A stretch of 64,000 bases of DNA, taken from contig NC_081411.1 in assembly GCF_030272615.1 (NCBI RefSeq), positions 160,438,971-160,502,970 on the forward strand, in the 5' to 3' direction. Under the pieces are notes generated by a model. It made no database searches. It was not told where the DNA came from and saw only the letters and a list, made by a program, of their open reading frames with translations. The position numbers and the translations under genes are program-made. The DNA comes from Cryptomeria japonica (lineage: Eukaryota > Streptophyta > Pinopsida > Cupressales > Cupressaceae). Position 1 is the first letter of the stretch, and each line of letters starts with the position of its first letter. Shown one piece after another: positions 11,206 to 22,875 of this stretch.

Positions 11206-14200
11206 AATCTATACATGCTTCAATATATCTGCATATGTCATCTTAAGGAACCCAAGATAGGTGTTCCATCTTGTCTACAACTTCTCCATAATTGAAACGA
11301 AACCATTCAAAACATAACCATGAAATTCTATAGCCGCAATCTCAGTAGGAGTCTCCTGAGACATGTTTTGAATGCAATCCATTTTATGATACACTAAGGT
11401 GTCCAGTCGGGGACCAATTAGGTTCCATAATTCACCTGTTCACCTAATTATTCTCTCTTTCTCCTTCTCAAAATTCCTAATATGCTCCATAACAGTGAAA
11501 ATTTGGCCTTCAATACTGTCGGTTAAGTTAGCTATAGGATTATAAGCCTGAGAAATCTAAGCTAACTATCCTTTGCAATCATCTATCTGCTTGTCTATCT
11601 CAGTAGTAAAATTGGTCAAAATTAGACAACACATAAATTTTGCCACCTTTTGCTAAGGCCTCATCAATTAGTTTTAATCCTTATCTAGCTAGGCCTTATC
11701 ATTACTAATCATTTGCAAAAAAGTTTGAACTTTGATATCTTTAAATTTGTCCATAGCCTGCCTAGCTGATGCCTTGGTCAAAGAGTTAAACTGGGTGGAT
11801 ATATGATCTATTAAGTTCTAAAGCTTACTGGATGAACTGGTGTTTGCATCAAGTTATGGTTGTGGTATCACCTGTTCCAAAACTTTGACTGACTTTTCAA
11901 TAAGTCTCTTCTCTTTTGATTCTAACTGTGCTAACTCCTGACTGGCTTATGCTTGGAGAGAAGTAGGAGCAATCATTCTATCTAATGGAGACATCTGATT
12001 GAATGGTTTATCAAAACTGATATTAAACTGTGGAAAGCTCCCTTGGCTTTGAATTTTAGTTGTGTCAATTGCCACAAGGATCAGATTTTTCATTGCCTTA
12101 CCCTTTCCATTATTCGATTCCTCCTATTTTTATTCTTCCTTTTTCTTAGCCTCAATCAGTTTGGATTTGTCTTCTTTAGGTGCCTCCTATGCATCGATGT
12201 CACCTATTAGAGTCAAGGATCACTTAGAGGGGGGGGGGTGAATCAGTGATCTACCGGAAATCAAATCCACAAACTTATTCTTTATCCATAGGTTAACAAT
12301 GCATAATAGAAAAAGAACATAAACATGCAACAAATAATCCACAAATCCATAACACTGGAATTTTTACGTGGAAATCAAGAAAGGGAAAAACCATGATGGG
12401 GCTAGAACCCACAATATTCATATACTATGGCCAAGAGTACATAAATATTACATACATGGGAATGCACTTGCATTCAGGATCACTTCCTAGAGCTCACTGC
12501 TCAATTACAATTTCCCAGAAGGCTACAACCTTTGAAAGGAAGTCTCACTGATTTACAATTTGATTACAATGAAATGAACTCTCAAGTAGCATATGACTAT
12601 GCAAGAATAAGTTTCGGTTAAGCACTGAATCTTTGACTATCTTCACTCTACTGAACACTTTGTTTCTATCTCAGTCAGCTACTGGATTGTCTGTAAGAAA
12701 AGTGTGCATGTGAAACTACGCCCATTCACACCAAAACAGGTCACCAAACCATTATTACCACCAAAAACAATTGCCAATTCGATCTTATATATCTGGTCTT
12801 AGCACAAAAGCAATCTCCTTCAAGTCGGCTTCAAGAAGTGTAACATGTAGCTCCAAGTCAGCTTCAATCTCAAACAAAACATAGCAACAGACCAAAAGAA
12901 TGTATTCACATGCTTCCTAAGGATCTTACCATTCATCTAAAAAATGAAATCAACCACCAAAATTATCTCAATCATCGGGAATCATTCTAGACCAAAACAT
13001 CACCGAGATACCCTGCTTTACTGGTTAACTGCTTATCGGTTACCTCCATCTTCTGGATAAGATGAATCACGACCGCCATATTGAATCTCCAAGAAGAGTT
13101 GCCATCAATGACAACCCTAGACCATAAATCAAGCATCGAAGATCACTGGATGAGTGTCAATTGTCATCAGTCACTAGTTGGTGCACCATCCTTTGCCTCA
13201 ACTAATTTATCATTTTCTTTAGCAGGCTCAACCTCAATAGAATCTAAAAATTGTTTCTCTGCAACATCTTGAGTATCCTCCTCCTTATTTACATCATTTG
13301 CTAAAGGATTTTCTGACAGAGTCTCAACCTTTTGACTTGCAGAATCACCTTTCTTACCTTTCGATTGAGATGGCTTAAGTGCATCTTTGTATAGAGGATT
13401 ATTCTGAATAATTTTTCTCCATATCTCTTTTGTCTCTTTCCTCACCTCCTCTACATTCCCAATCATTAATCTATTGATCATGTTTTTACTTTTGAATTCC
13501 TTTTTATTTGCCTCTTCAATTAAGCTCTTAACTTCAACATGAGTAATACAGGTACATACACTTACAAGATCTCTCTCCTTCATTTATCTGTCAATTTTGC
13601 TTGCATACATCCTTCTAGCATCTATTAAACTGTACAAGTCCTTAGGAATGGACTTTTCCAATTCAATCAATGTTTTACTAAAATTGTGTAAATAAAGTAC
13701 AACTGCTTCCTCAACTTTTCTCTTGTCACCATCATCAAAATTTACATAACAAACTCCAACATTCTTCAAATTGCCATCTACTATTGTTTTATCTATTAAT
13801 TGATCTTCTATCAATGAGAGAACAGATTCAGATTTACCTTTTTGAGCACCAGACTTTAGTTGAGTCTTAACTTTCCTTCCTCTTGTAGGCCGCCTGGTAG
13901 GATATGATTTAGCCTTCTTCTCCTTTTCCCATTTCTTCTCACCACCGGATTGGGGTTTTCAAATAGCTCTAGCAAACTCTCCTTTCTTTGGTGCCTTGGG
14001 AATGTCTGTATCTGATTCAGTCTCAGATTGCACCGAAGAAAATATTACATACTCTCTTTGAGGCTTCTATGTCTTTCGCAAAACACCTTTCCCCTTAGAT
14101 GCATCAGAGGGTTCTACTTCAATAGAAGGTGTCTTCACCAGAGTAGGAGAAGGTCTTGTCACCTTCACCTTAACTGGAGCTAGTGTAGTCTTTTGTTCTC

Positions 14201-15606
14201 TTTCTCAACTACATCTGTCACAACTCTAGCAACTCTAAGTTTCTCTTGAGGGTGTCCTTCTTCAACAAGAATGTCCACAATTTTTGCAACTTTTCTTTTT
14301 CTGGCCAGTTCAGTGAGGTTGGTATGTAGTTCCATTGATTTCTCTTGGCAAGTTTCGAACCTTTCTTGTTTGGTGTCTACCAGAGCATTTAGAAAGTGTT
14401 GTGCGTAGGCATCCAAAGTGGCTTCATCAACCTCATACCCCGTAGGCATTATCCATACTATCTGAGGTTGAACTGCTTCCATAAGACATTCATCAAGTTG
14501 TTCACCATAAAGCAGATCGTCCCCTCATATTTCTTCACAATTTATTTGGGGATTCTGACTCTCTGTTTCATTTTGTCCTGAAAAGTTTTGAAGAAAGCCC
14601 ACAAATCAACATTTTGATTCTTTATTGCCACCAGTTTGTCAAAAGCCCATTGTACTCTACCAGTTCCAGGGATCTAATTCATGAAATGAAGCGCCAAATA
14701 GATAACCAAGGAACCAAATTTAAAGACATTCTTTTTATCTTGCTTGATTTTCTTCAAATTTATCATCAACTCCTCTAGCAGAACCCTTCCCAAGTCATAA
14801 TAAGCATCTTCTTTGACCATCTTATAAGCTACATGAATGGAAGTGCCAGATACAAAATTTAGTCGGTTAGACTGGTACACTTTGTAACCAATTACCATCG
14901 CAACAAAATTGACATCATCCTCTTTTATTGTGCTGATTTTCATTGATCGCCCATCAAACTCTGCACCAATTAATTTGTTGACTGTAGGGTTTGTGACCTT
15001 GCGTAACCTTGGCTTGTCATCAATTTGGTTTAAACAAGTCACTGCCCTTATAGCCTTTGGAGTAATCTTGTATGGTTGGTCAAATTCGACATGAATCCTT
15101 CTCAGTACATACCTCACCCATTCATTTTCATCAAACGACAGAAAATTCACAAACTAAGTGAAACCCTTCATCTACAACTACACAAATTCCAGCTTGGGGT
15201 AGCCAATCTCATCCACAACATTGTTGGTATACAAGTCCAAAATATCTTCAGTGTCGATTTCCTCAATCTCACAGTGAATGTAAGCTCGTACATCATTAAT
15301 GTGAAAAACTCTGTACAGATTGAAAGAAAAAGATTCAACCTGGTTGATCTCCATGGATTTGTAGGGGTGCTTCTTGAACACAGGATGGGTCCTATCCTTG
15401 AACTCAACAACCAGTGGGGTAGCAACGGAAGACAAGGTTTCCATTTGAAATATTTAGAAAACCAAACACAAAAAATGCTCTTTAAAAAATACCTCAACTG
15501 TCTGACAGATGCCCTAGATCACTCACCGGATTGCTTTTATCTCTCAGATCACTTGAAACCCTTGATTGTCTTGTTCTGTAGCTCAAAAACACTATTTGTA
15601 AAGTGA
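11206..15606 (-). pseudogene. ORF X: long decayed ORF of unknown family, split by a solo LTR
   Basis: Once the nested solo LTR (12204-13169) and one TSD copy are ignored, a coding-like minus-strand reading of about 1,100 codons can be followed, with a few frameshifts. Pieces: 15178-15444, 14674-15150 (same frame as the first), 14180-14482, a Lys/Arg-rich linker near 13800-14000, 13167-13814, then 12198 down to a TAG near 11206. Internal stops are nearly all TAG or TAA where Gln would fit. The part at 14674-15150 loosely resembles proteins annotated as putative plant transposon protein; this is a weak impression. No protease, RT, integrase or RNase H motif is visible. It occupies the place between gag and the purine tracts, where some Sireviruses carry an env-like ORF. 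A second partial copy lies at 22876-23486. Confidence 0.65.
12204..13169 (-). mobile_element. Solo LTR (copy B) nested in ORF X
   Basis: A 966-bp LTR of the same family as copies A and C, inserted inside ORF X and flanked on both sides by GTCAC (12199-12203 and 13170-13174). The ORF X frame continues across the insertion when LTR and one GTCAC are removed. No internal sequence is present, so this is a solo LTR left by LTR-LTR recombination. It includes a run of about ten G near 12230. Confidence 0.88.
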
Positions 15607-15887
15607 AAAAATGAATCTCGTATTTTCCCTTTTAACATAGAAAACACTAATTTTACTTTGAAATAAATGCGCCTCAGATATCCAATTGGTTGCCCTGTTT
15701 CACTACCAGATGCCAAAATCAACCATCTGAATCCTAGATGTCAAGTAAAGTTCAATTTCTCTGATCTGTAATCCATTGATAATAGATCACATCAAGGGAT
15801 ACTGCAAGATTTTCATTTGTTTGCCTCTCCCTAAGGCGAAAATCTCTAGTTACAGAATGAAGGTTCTGCACCGGATTCAGGTACAGA

Positions 15888-16175
15888 TCAATTCTTTTCC
15901 ATAGATTCATCCTTCTTTACCCACATCTTCTTATGCTGATCTCTCATCTCATCTACCTTTGCCTTTCTCTTTTCAACTAATTTGTTCTTGTCAACCAGAG
16001 CACTATTTTTGCTTCTGTCATATTTTGTAATGTGAACTATTTTGTTGCATGCTCTACAAGAAACATTATTATGCATAGGTCTAAATTTCATCTGATTTTG
16101 TCTTGTCCTACAATATTTAGAAATATGTTCCAACATTCCACAAGCATAGCAGCATTCAGGTTCTTCTTTAGGGCA
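15888..16175 (-). pseudogene. Copia-type gag C-terminal remnant with two zinc knuckles
   Basis: Read on the minus strand there are two knuckles in one frame. CYACGMLEHISKYC keeps the full Cys-x2-Cys-x4-His-x4-Cys pattern. CRACNKIVHITKYD has lost the last Cys (Asp instead). A Lys-rich tail follows with a WVKK motif. Such knuckles bind genomic RNA in the capsid. Just upstream (about 16160) the frame is broken by a junction that joins the start of gag directly to the first knuckle, removing the coiled-coil part that is still present in the copy at 23.5-24.2 kb. Confidence 0.75.
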
Positions 16176-16314
16176 TAGATCTCATTTCTAGCTGCATCAA
16201 GATCCTCAAGTGCCACATTGAGTTGTCTCTGAAAACTAGAATTCATTGAATCAATCTCTCAGATATTAGTCAAGTGGTTAGGCTTCCTCAGAGGAACTAG
16301 GATTTTATACCAAT
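16176..16314 (-). other. Gag start and primer-binding site of the 9975-17273 element
   Basis: The minus strand after the LTR reads AATTGGTATAAAATCC, a degenerate match to the tRNA-iMet primer site TGGTATCAGAGC. It is followed by the same gag N-terminal coding sequence seen next to LTR copies D and E, up to a deletion junction near 16160-16175. Confidence 0.7.
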
Positions 16315-17273
16315 TGTTAGAATTAGAGATCACTGAGAGGGGGGATGAATCAGTGATCTGTTGAAATTCAAATCCAAAAACTTATTCTTTATCCACTAGT
16401 TAGCAATGCATAACAGAAAAGAACATAAACATGCAATAAACAAACCACAAATTCACAACAACATAATTTTTATGTGGAAATCCGGAAAGGGAAAAACCAT
16501 GGTGGGTCTGGAACCCACAATATTCATATACTATGGCCAAGAGTACATAAATATTACATAGATAGGGAATGCACTTGCATTCAGGCTCATTGCTCAAATA
16601 TAGTTGCCCGAAAGGTTGCAACCTTCAGGGAAGTCTCACTAACTTACAATTTGATTATAATGAGATAATACAATGAAATGAATTTTGAAGTAGCATCAGA
16701 TAATGCATGAATGAGTTATGGTTAAGCACAAGATCTCAGACTATCTTTGCTCTACTAAATACTTTGTCTCAACTACCGGATTGTCTGAAAGCCAAATGCA
16801 CACGTAAAACTGCGCTTAATCACACCAAAATAGATCACCACAATTACATTTCTTTGAAAACCAATCGCCAATTAAATCTTATATATCCAGTCTTAACATA
16901 AAAGTAATCTCCTTCAACTTGGCTTCAAGAAGAGTAGCGTGTATCTCCAAGTCGGCTTCAATCTCGAACAAAGCATATCACCGGACCAAAAGAGTGTAAT
17001 AGCACATTTCCTAAGGATCTTCCCATTCACAAAGAACATGAAATCAACCACCAAAATTACCGCAATCATTGGAAATCATTCCAGACCAAAACAATACCAA
17101 GATATCTTGTTTTATAGGTTAATTGCCTACCGGTTAACTCCAACTTCCAGATAGGATGAATCATGATTTCTGGATCTAATCTCCAAGAAGATTTGACATC
17201 AATGACAACCCTAATTCATAAATCAATCACCTGATGCCACCATAAATCAGCAGATGAGTATCAATTGCCAACA
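16315..17273 (-). repeat. 5' LTR (copy C)
   Basis: A 959-bp LTR copy, TGTTAGAATT to GCCAACA on the plus strand. The right flank is telomere-like repeat. A TATATA-type box on the minus strand lies near 16875-16888, as expected for an LTR promoter driving transcription leftward. Confidence 0.85.
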
Positions 17274-17401
17274 CATCCTAACCGTAACCCTAACCCTAAC
17301 CATGATGTAAACCTTAACCTTAACCTTAATCTTAAGCACTAATACTAAGCATGATCCTAAGCATAATCCTGACTCTGATGTAAATTCTGACCCTAATCAT
17401 G
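17274..17401. repeat. Telomere-like block (copy 1 of the right flank)
   Basis: CCCTAA-like hexamers directly abutting LTR copy C. The sequence is the same as the first ~128 bp of the blocks at 18735 and 25212, then breaks off abruptly into gag coding sequence at about 17402. Confidence 0.85.
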
Positions 17402-17795
17402 ATCTCTTTATTCTTCTTTTGGTCCTCAATCTCCTTAGCCAGTCTCATCACAATGGATTGCATATCATTCTTCAAAGAAACATTCTCTCTCTCAAGCTTG
17501 TTAACTTCATTAGCTTTGTCCTAGAATTCCATGATATGATCTTCTTTCTCCTTCAACTTGTCTACTAATTCCTTCCTCTTCTCTCTAAAAACACTTTCTT
17601 GATCCTTCAGCTCACTAATGAATTCATCAGCAGCATTTAGGATCTTCTTTAGGGCACAGATCTCATTTCTAGCTGCATCAAGATCCTCAAGTGCCACATT
17701 GAGTTGTCTCTGAAAACTAGAATCCATTGAATCAATCTTCCAGATATTAGTCAAGTGGTTAGGCTTCCTCAGAGGAAATAGGCTTTGATACCAAT
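17402..17795 (-). pseudogene. Gag N-terminal coiled-coil fragment plus primer site (copy D)
   Basis: On the minus strand, LTR D is followed by AATTGGTATCAAAGCC, a good match to the tRNA-iMet primer site, then by an open frame of about 90 codons (17521-17794). The peptide is rich in Glu, Lys, Leu and Ala in heptad-like spacing (ELKDQE, REKRKELVDKLKEKED), consistent with the coiled coil that precedes the zinc knuckles in Sirevirus-like gag. The fragment is cut on its downstream side by telomere-like repeat, so it is not part of a complete element. Confidence 0.75.
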
Positions 17796-18734
17796 TGTTA
17801 GAATCAGAGATCACTGAGAGTGGGGGTGAATCAGCGATCTATCAAAATTCAAATCCAAAAACTTATTCTTAATCCACCAACTAGCAATGCATAACAGAAA
17901 AGAACATAAACATGCAATAAACAAACCACAAATTCACAACAACATAATTTTTATGTAGAAAATCGGAAAGGGAAATACCATGGTGAGTTTGAAACCCACA
18001 ATATTCATATATTATGGCCAGGAGTACATAAATATTACATAGATGGGGAATGCACTTGCATTTAGGCTCATTGCTCAAATATAGTTGCCCAAAAGGCTAC
18101 AACCTTCAGGGAAGTCTCACCGACTTAAAATTTGATTATAATGAGATAATACAATGAAATGAACTCTAAAGTAGCATCGAATAATGCATGGATGAGTTAT
18201 GGTTAAGCACAAGATCTCATACTATCTTCGCTCTGCTAAATACTTTGTCTCAGCTACCAGATTGTCTGAAAGCCAAATGTGCACGTAAAACTGCGCTTAA
18301 TCGCATCAAAATGTATCACCACAAATGCATTTCTCTGAAAACCAATCGCCAATTCAATCTTATATATCCAGTCTTAACATAAAAGTAATCTCCTTCAAGT
18401 CGGCTTCAAGAAGTGTAACGTGTATCTCCAAGTCGTCTTCAATCTCGAACAAAGCATAGCGCGGGACCAAAAGAGTGTAATCACACACTTCCTAAGGATC
18501 TTCCCATTCACAAAGAACATGAAATCAACCACCAAAATTATCTCAATCATTGGAAATCATTCCAGACCAAAACAATACCAAGATATCCTATTTTATAGGT
18601 TAACTACCTACCGGTTAACTCTAGCTTCCAGATAAGATGAATCACGATTTTTGGATCTAATTTTCAAGAAGAGTTGCCATCAATGACAACCCTAAATAAT
18701 AAATGAATCACCAGATGAGTATCAGTTGCCAACA
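17796..18734 (-). repeat. LTR copy D
   Basis: A 939-bp LTR copy, TGTTAGAATC to GCCAACA on the plus strand. It is followed by CATAC and telomere-like repeat as in copy E. A minus-strand TATA-type box (GGATATATAAGA) is at about 18357-18369. Confidence 0.85.
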
Positions 18735-19355
18735 CATACTAACCGTAACCGTAACCCTAACCATGATGTAAACCTTAACCTTAACCTTAATCTTAAGCAC
18801 TAATCCTAAGCATGATCCTAACCATAATCCTGACTCTGATGTAAATTATAACCCTAATGATGATGTTAACACTGACCCTAACCCTAACCCTTACCCTAGC
18901 CATTGTGTAAACCCTAACTTTAGCCATAATCCTAACCATAACCATAAGCCTAAGCCTAAGAAGAATCTTAATCCAAACCTTAACTCCAACCATAATTCTA
19001 ACCATAAGCCTAAACCCTAATCACAATCCTAACCTTAACCTTAATGCTAATGCTAGCCGAACCATAATCCTAAACTCTAATCTCAATCCTAACCTTAACC
19101 CTAACCATAAATTTAACCCTAATAATTAACCTTAACCCTAACCATAAATTTAACCCTAATATTAAACTGTAACCATAACCCTAACGCTAACCATAATCCT
19201 AAACCAAAACCAAACCCTAAAATTGATGCTAACCATAACCATTACCATAACCCTAACCCTAATCATAACCTTAAGTCGAACCATGCTGTAAACATTATCC
19301 TCAACCATAACACTAACCTTAACCCTAACAATGGCCATAACCATAATACTTGCCA
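18735..19355. repeat. Telomere-like block (copy 2)
   Basis: About 620 bp of degenerate CCCTAA-type hexamers matching the block at 25212-25835 nearly base for base, with CATGATGT markers at the same places. Confidence 0.88.
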
Positions 19356-19553
19356 TTAAATAAAGATTAAAATATCTTAGATTTTAGTACTTGCTTTGAT
19401 CTTGCAACACATATATGATTGAAAATAGTCTAAATAGATATATAAAATTTCACATTTCTCTACATAATAATATAATTTATTTTAATAAAAAGATAATATA
19501 TAATTATATATTGATTTATTTTATATTTTCCATGGTGCGTGGTGTCATTGCCA

Positions 19554-19730
19554 CTAGCATATATACCTTAAATTTTAATTTAATCTGCATGAAGTACACC
19601 AAGAGATATCCTTCTCAAGGCACCTATTTTTAATCAATTTTACACCCTAAAGTCAAATAGGCGCCTCCAGAAAGATATCTCTACACATACTTTATATAGA
19701 TTAAATTAAAATTTAAGGTATATATGCTAG
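19554..19730. repeat. 177-bp foldback (hairpin) element, copy 1
   Basis: The left arm starts CTAGCATATATACCTTAAAT and the right arm ends with its near-perfect reverse complement. Pairing continues inward (AGAGATATCCTTCTC against a diverged mate) to a loop of about 25 bp. No coding capacity. It may be a MITE or other foldback element; a clear target-site duplication was not found. Confidence 0.75.
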
Positions 19731-20217
19731 ATGTATCCCTTATCACAACCCTTCCCTTAGTGTAATCCTAATCATTATCTTGATAATAATTGAAACATTA
19801 TTCATGCAATGTATATAACGTTAAATAGTATCATAATAATATTTACTATTTAAATAATACTTAAATAAATATTATAATATCATTTAATATGATTTTATAA
19901 TGATATTATATATTATATCATAATATCATTTAATTTTATATTATTATAATTAAAGTTAATATAATTTTATAATTAATATAAGATTGCAATATTATCTTAA
20001 ATAAAATATTATATATTTTATTTTATAATATATCAATAATTAATATTAATAAAATATTATATTAAACATTTATTATAATCTCCTGTTAAATATATTAATT
20101 TTAATATTTGATTCAATATGTTTCATCAAAGATTACAAATACTATATTATTAAACATTATAATTTATTTTATTAAAGGTCAAAATATTATATTATTATAT
20201 TTAGCATAAATATATAA

Positions 20218-20344
20218 AATATTAATACATATAAATTATGGCAAGAGTTATCCTTCTCGAGACAACTATTTTCATCAATTTGCCTCCATTGAATAAACAC
20301 CCATAAAAGAATATCTCTCAACATAATTTATATATATTAATATT
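20218..20344. repeat. 127-bp foldback element related to the 19554 hairpin, copy 1
   Basis: Outer arms AATATTAATACATATAAATT and its near reverse complement at 20322-20344. The inner left arm (GAGTTATCCTTCTCGAGAC) is clearly related to the inner arm of the 19554 hairpin. Confidence 0.6.
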
Positions 20345-20869
20345 TAATATATGTATGCTTGTTCTTAAATTCAATTGAAACTTTACTAAGGTTAGTAAAC
20401 AATCATCACAAGTTTCATTATCTAATAGAATCTTTTAAATAGTTTCAGAGTAAGGGAATTCTTGTAGGTCAAGGAAATTGTTCAAACATTTAGCTTGTCA
20501 AATATTGCGAGTAGCAACCCACCACAAAATGGAAGGTGTACTTTGAAGTAATCATTGTTTCATTAATTTTATAGAGTTACCTCAAAAACAGTTGAAAGAA
20601 GAGAGAAGTCAAAAATATTTTTAATTTGAAGTAATTATATTATCTTAATTTTTTAAGTATTGATTTGTAATATTAAAAGGTGAAAAAAACAAAAAATTAT
20701 ATAATAAATATCTATAGAATTATAGAAATCGCAATGTTTTCAACTTCTTATTAAAAATTATATTTTTAATGATTTTTTTCATATTTTATTTTAAACTTCA
20801 TCAAAGTTTACATGCAATTTTTTTTAAAAATTATTGAAAAATTATTTTAATTCAATCTAATTGGCTTAT

Positions 20870-22211
20870 AACTTCAACCGGATATAATAGACTTAACACA
20901 AACTATCAACATGAATTTTGAACATGAGCATAAGTGGGAGGTCTGTAGGTAGGGTTTCATCTTTTGAGGGTGAGGATGGAGAGGGTGAAGCAGATGACCC
21001 AAATGATGCGGAAGGCTATTTGGTTGTCTTGGTGGCCTAGCCTTGAGCCTCTTTTGGGTGCCATTTGGTACCACATTCTTTTCCTAGTAGTTGTGGTGTT
21101 GCAAGGGGCCATGTGTTTGTGGCTCTTCTTGAGCATGGGGGTTTGCATCTTGTTGTGGCTTCAGTTTCAAATGCCCCTAATCTGTAGTGAGTTTGATGTG
21201 GTTCTACCCTTTTGAGCCTTGCTGAGTATATGATTCTACTCGTAGGGGGGCTCCTTTTGGTGCCCTTTCCTTAAGTTGGGGTATCTATATTGTGTATGTC
21301 ATTTCTTCTTATGTTTGTTGTGGGCATGACTTTCTTGGTTTATTTTTAGACTTCCCTAGCCATCCTTGGAGCTTTGTTTTGGAGGCAAGCTTGGTCTTTG
21401 GCGAGGTTGGTTGTGGTGGCAAGAGCTTCTAGGAGGAGGGGACTTTCTCTTCTCCGTCGGCTTATGTCTTTGGGGGTTATTTTATTGTTTGGGTTTTTTC
21501 CTTAGTGGGGGAGTTCTTTCTCTTTCTCTTTTCTAGCCTTCCAATGCTTTGTGTTGGTTAGTTCGTTGCTACTATTTTTCATGGGCACATTCTAGCAATT
21601 TGTTTTTGGTTGGGGTTTTTTGTTGTTTTGGCTCCATTATGCTTCATGGGGGCTCTTTCTGCCATTTTCGTGTCCCTTTTCTCCGTGTCTCCTTTTGAGA
21701 TGGAGGGGGTGGTGTTGGGTTATGGTGGTCTTCTACTTCTCCTTATTCATTTTCTATTAGAGCATCCTATTGAGGTAGAGTTGTCTTCTATGGAGGTGGA
21801 TTTTGTTTGGGGGCTTTGGCTGCCCTTAATTTTGAGTTGTTGAGCTACTATATGCCTTTGTTTATTTATTGGTAATGTTATATTAGTAAAGGTAGAATAT
21901 GTTGTAAGGCGATTGTGGTTACCCTTCCTTCAGTGGGCCTTCTTATCCTATTAAGGTGGATGTTGAGGGTTTCTCTTTTTCATCTTCTACAAATCTATCC
22001 TATAGAGGTGGAGGTGTCTTCTATTGAGGTGGAGACTTGGTTTGCAAGAGAGGATGACAATATTATTGTTTTAGTAGGGTGTCTTTAGTTTATTTACTTT
22101 TATTTTGCTAATTGTAGGAGAAAAGTAATTTGTGTTTTACTTGCTGTTTGTCTCAAGGTTATGGGACCCTTCTTAAAACCCATGATGGTAGTTTTCATGA
22201 GTTAAGTTTGT
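20870..22211. repeat. T/G-rich unclassified repeat, copy 1 (3' end missing)
   Basis: Matches 33346-34731 nearly throughout. It shows recurring phrases such as GAGGTGGA near 21780 and 22010, but no recognisable protein frame. The second copy runs on to a possible LINE-like tail. In this copy it stops at about 22211, where it joins LTR sequence at a shared GGCT-CAACC stretch. Confidence 0.65.
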
Positions 22212-22875
22212 CGGTGGCTACAACCTTCAAGGAAGTCTCATTGACTTACAATTTGATTACAATGAGGAAATACAATGAAATGAACTCTCAAGTAGCATAT
22301 GACTATGCAAGAATAAGTTTCGGTTAAGCACTAAATCTCTGACTATCTTCGCTTTGCTGAATACTCTATTTCTATCTCAGACAACTACTGGATTGTCTGT
22401 AAGAAAAGTGTGCACATGAAACCGCCCTCATTCGCACCAAAATGGATCACCACACCATTATTACCACGAAAAACAATTGCCAATTCGATCTTATATATCC
22501 AGTCTTAGCACAAAAGCAATCTCCTTCAAGTCGGCTTCAAGAAGTGTAACATGTAGCTCCAAGTCGGCTTCAATCTTGAACAAAACATAGCAACAAACCA
22601 AAAGAGTGTATTCACATGCTTCCTAAGGATCTTACCCTTCATCTAAAACATGAAATCAACCACCAAAATTATCTCAATCCTCGAGAATCATTCCAGACCA
22701 AAACATCACCGAGATACCCCGTTTTACGAGTTAACTGCTTACCGGTTACCTCCATCTTCCGGATAAGATGAATCACAACCTCCAGATCGAATCTCCAAGA
22801 AGAGTTTCCATCAATGACAACCCTAGACCATAAATCAAGTATCGAAGATCACCGGATGAGTGTCAATTGTCATCA
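22212..22875 (-). repeat. Partial solo LTR copy B' (duplicate of the 12204 solo LTR)
   Basis: Corresponds to about 12520-13169 and ends at the same TCATCA edge, followed by the same GTCAC and the same ORF X sequence. The first ~315 bp of the LTR are missing at the junction with the T/G-rich repeat. Confidence 0.85.

Larger units (their letters stand above)
9975..17273 (-). mobile_element. Pol-less LTR retroelement (TR-GAG-like, copia/Sirevirus-like)
   Basis: A minus-strand element. Its 5' LTR is at 16315-17273 and its 3' LTR at 9975-10942. Both begin TGTTA and end CCAACA on the plus strand. Next to the 5' LTR is a degenerate tRNA-iMet primer site; next to the 3' LTR is a purine tract. Inside, on the minus strand, come gag remnants with two knuckles, a long unrecognised ORF (ORF X) and two purine tracts. 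No RT, integrase or RNase H motif was seen between gag and ORF X, which are only about 290 bp apart. Both flanks are telomere-like repeat. The outer flanks read GATAC (9970-9974) and CATCC (17274-17278); the duplicated copies of the right edge read CATAC, so a 5-bp target duplication that later mutated is plausible. The Sirevirus link is inferred from the paired purine tracts, coiled-coil gag and iMet primer site. Confidence 0.8.
19356..20869. other. AT-rich segment, duplicated at 25836-26632 and 32490-33345
   Basis: Non-coding AT-rich sequence containing two foldback hairpins. The same order of sequence is found in the second copy of the duplication, where a LINE interrupts it. Confidence 0.8.

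Noticed and set aside
16400-17154. Small open frames inside LTR copies (also in copies D and E)
   Set aside because: The same positions in other LTR copies do not keep the frames.
20964-21843. Gly/Leu/Phe-rich open frames in the T/G-rich repeat (also 33776-34383)
   Set aside because: They are low-complexity, and the frames are not equally preserved between the two copies.
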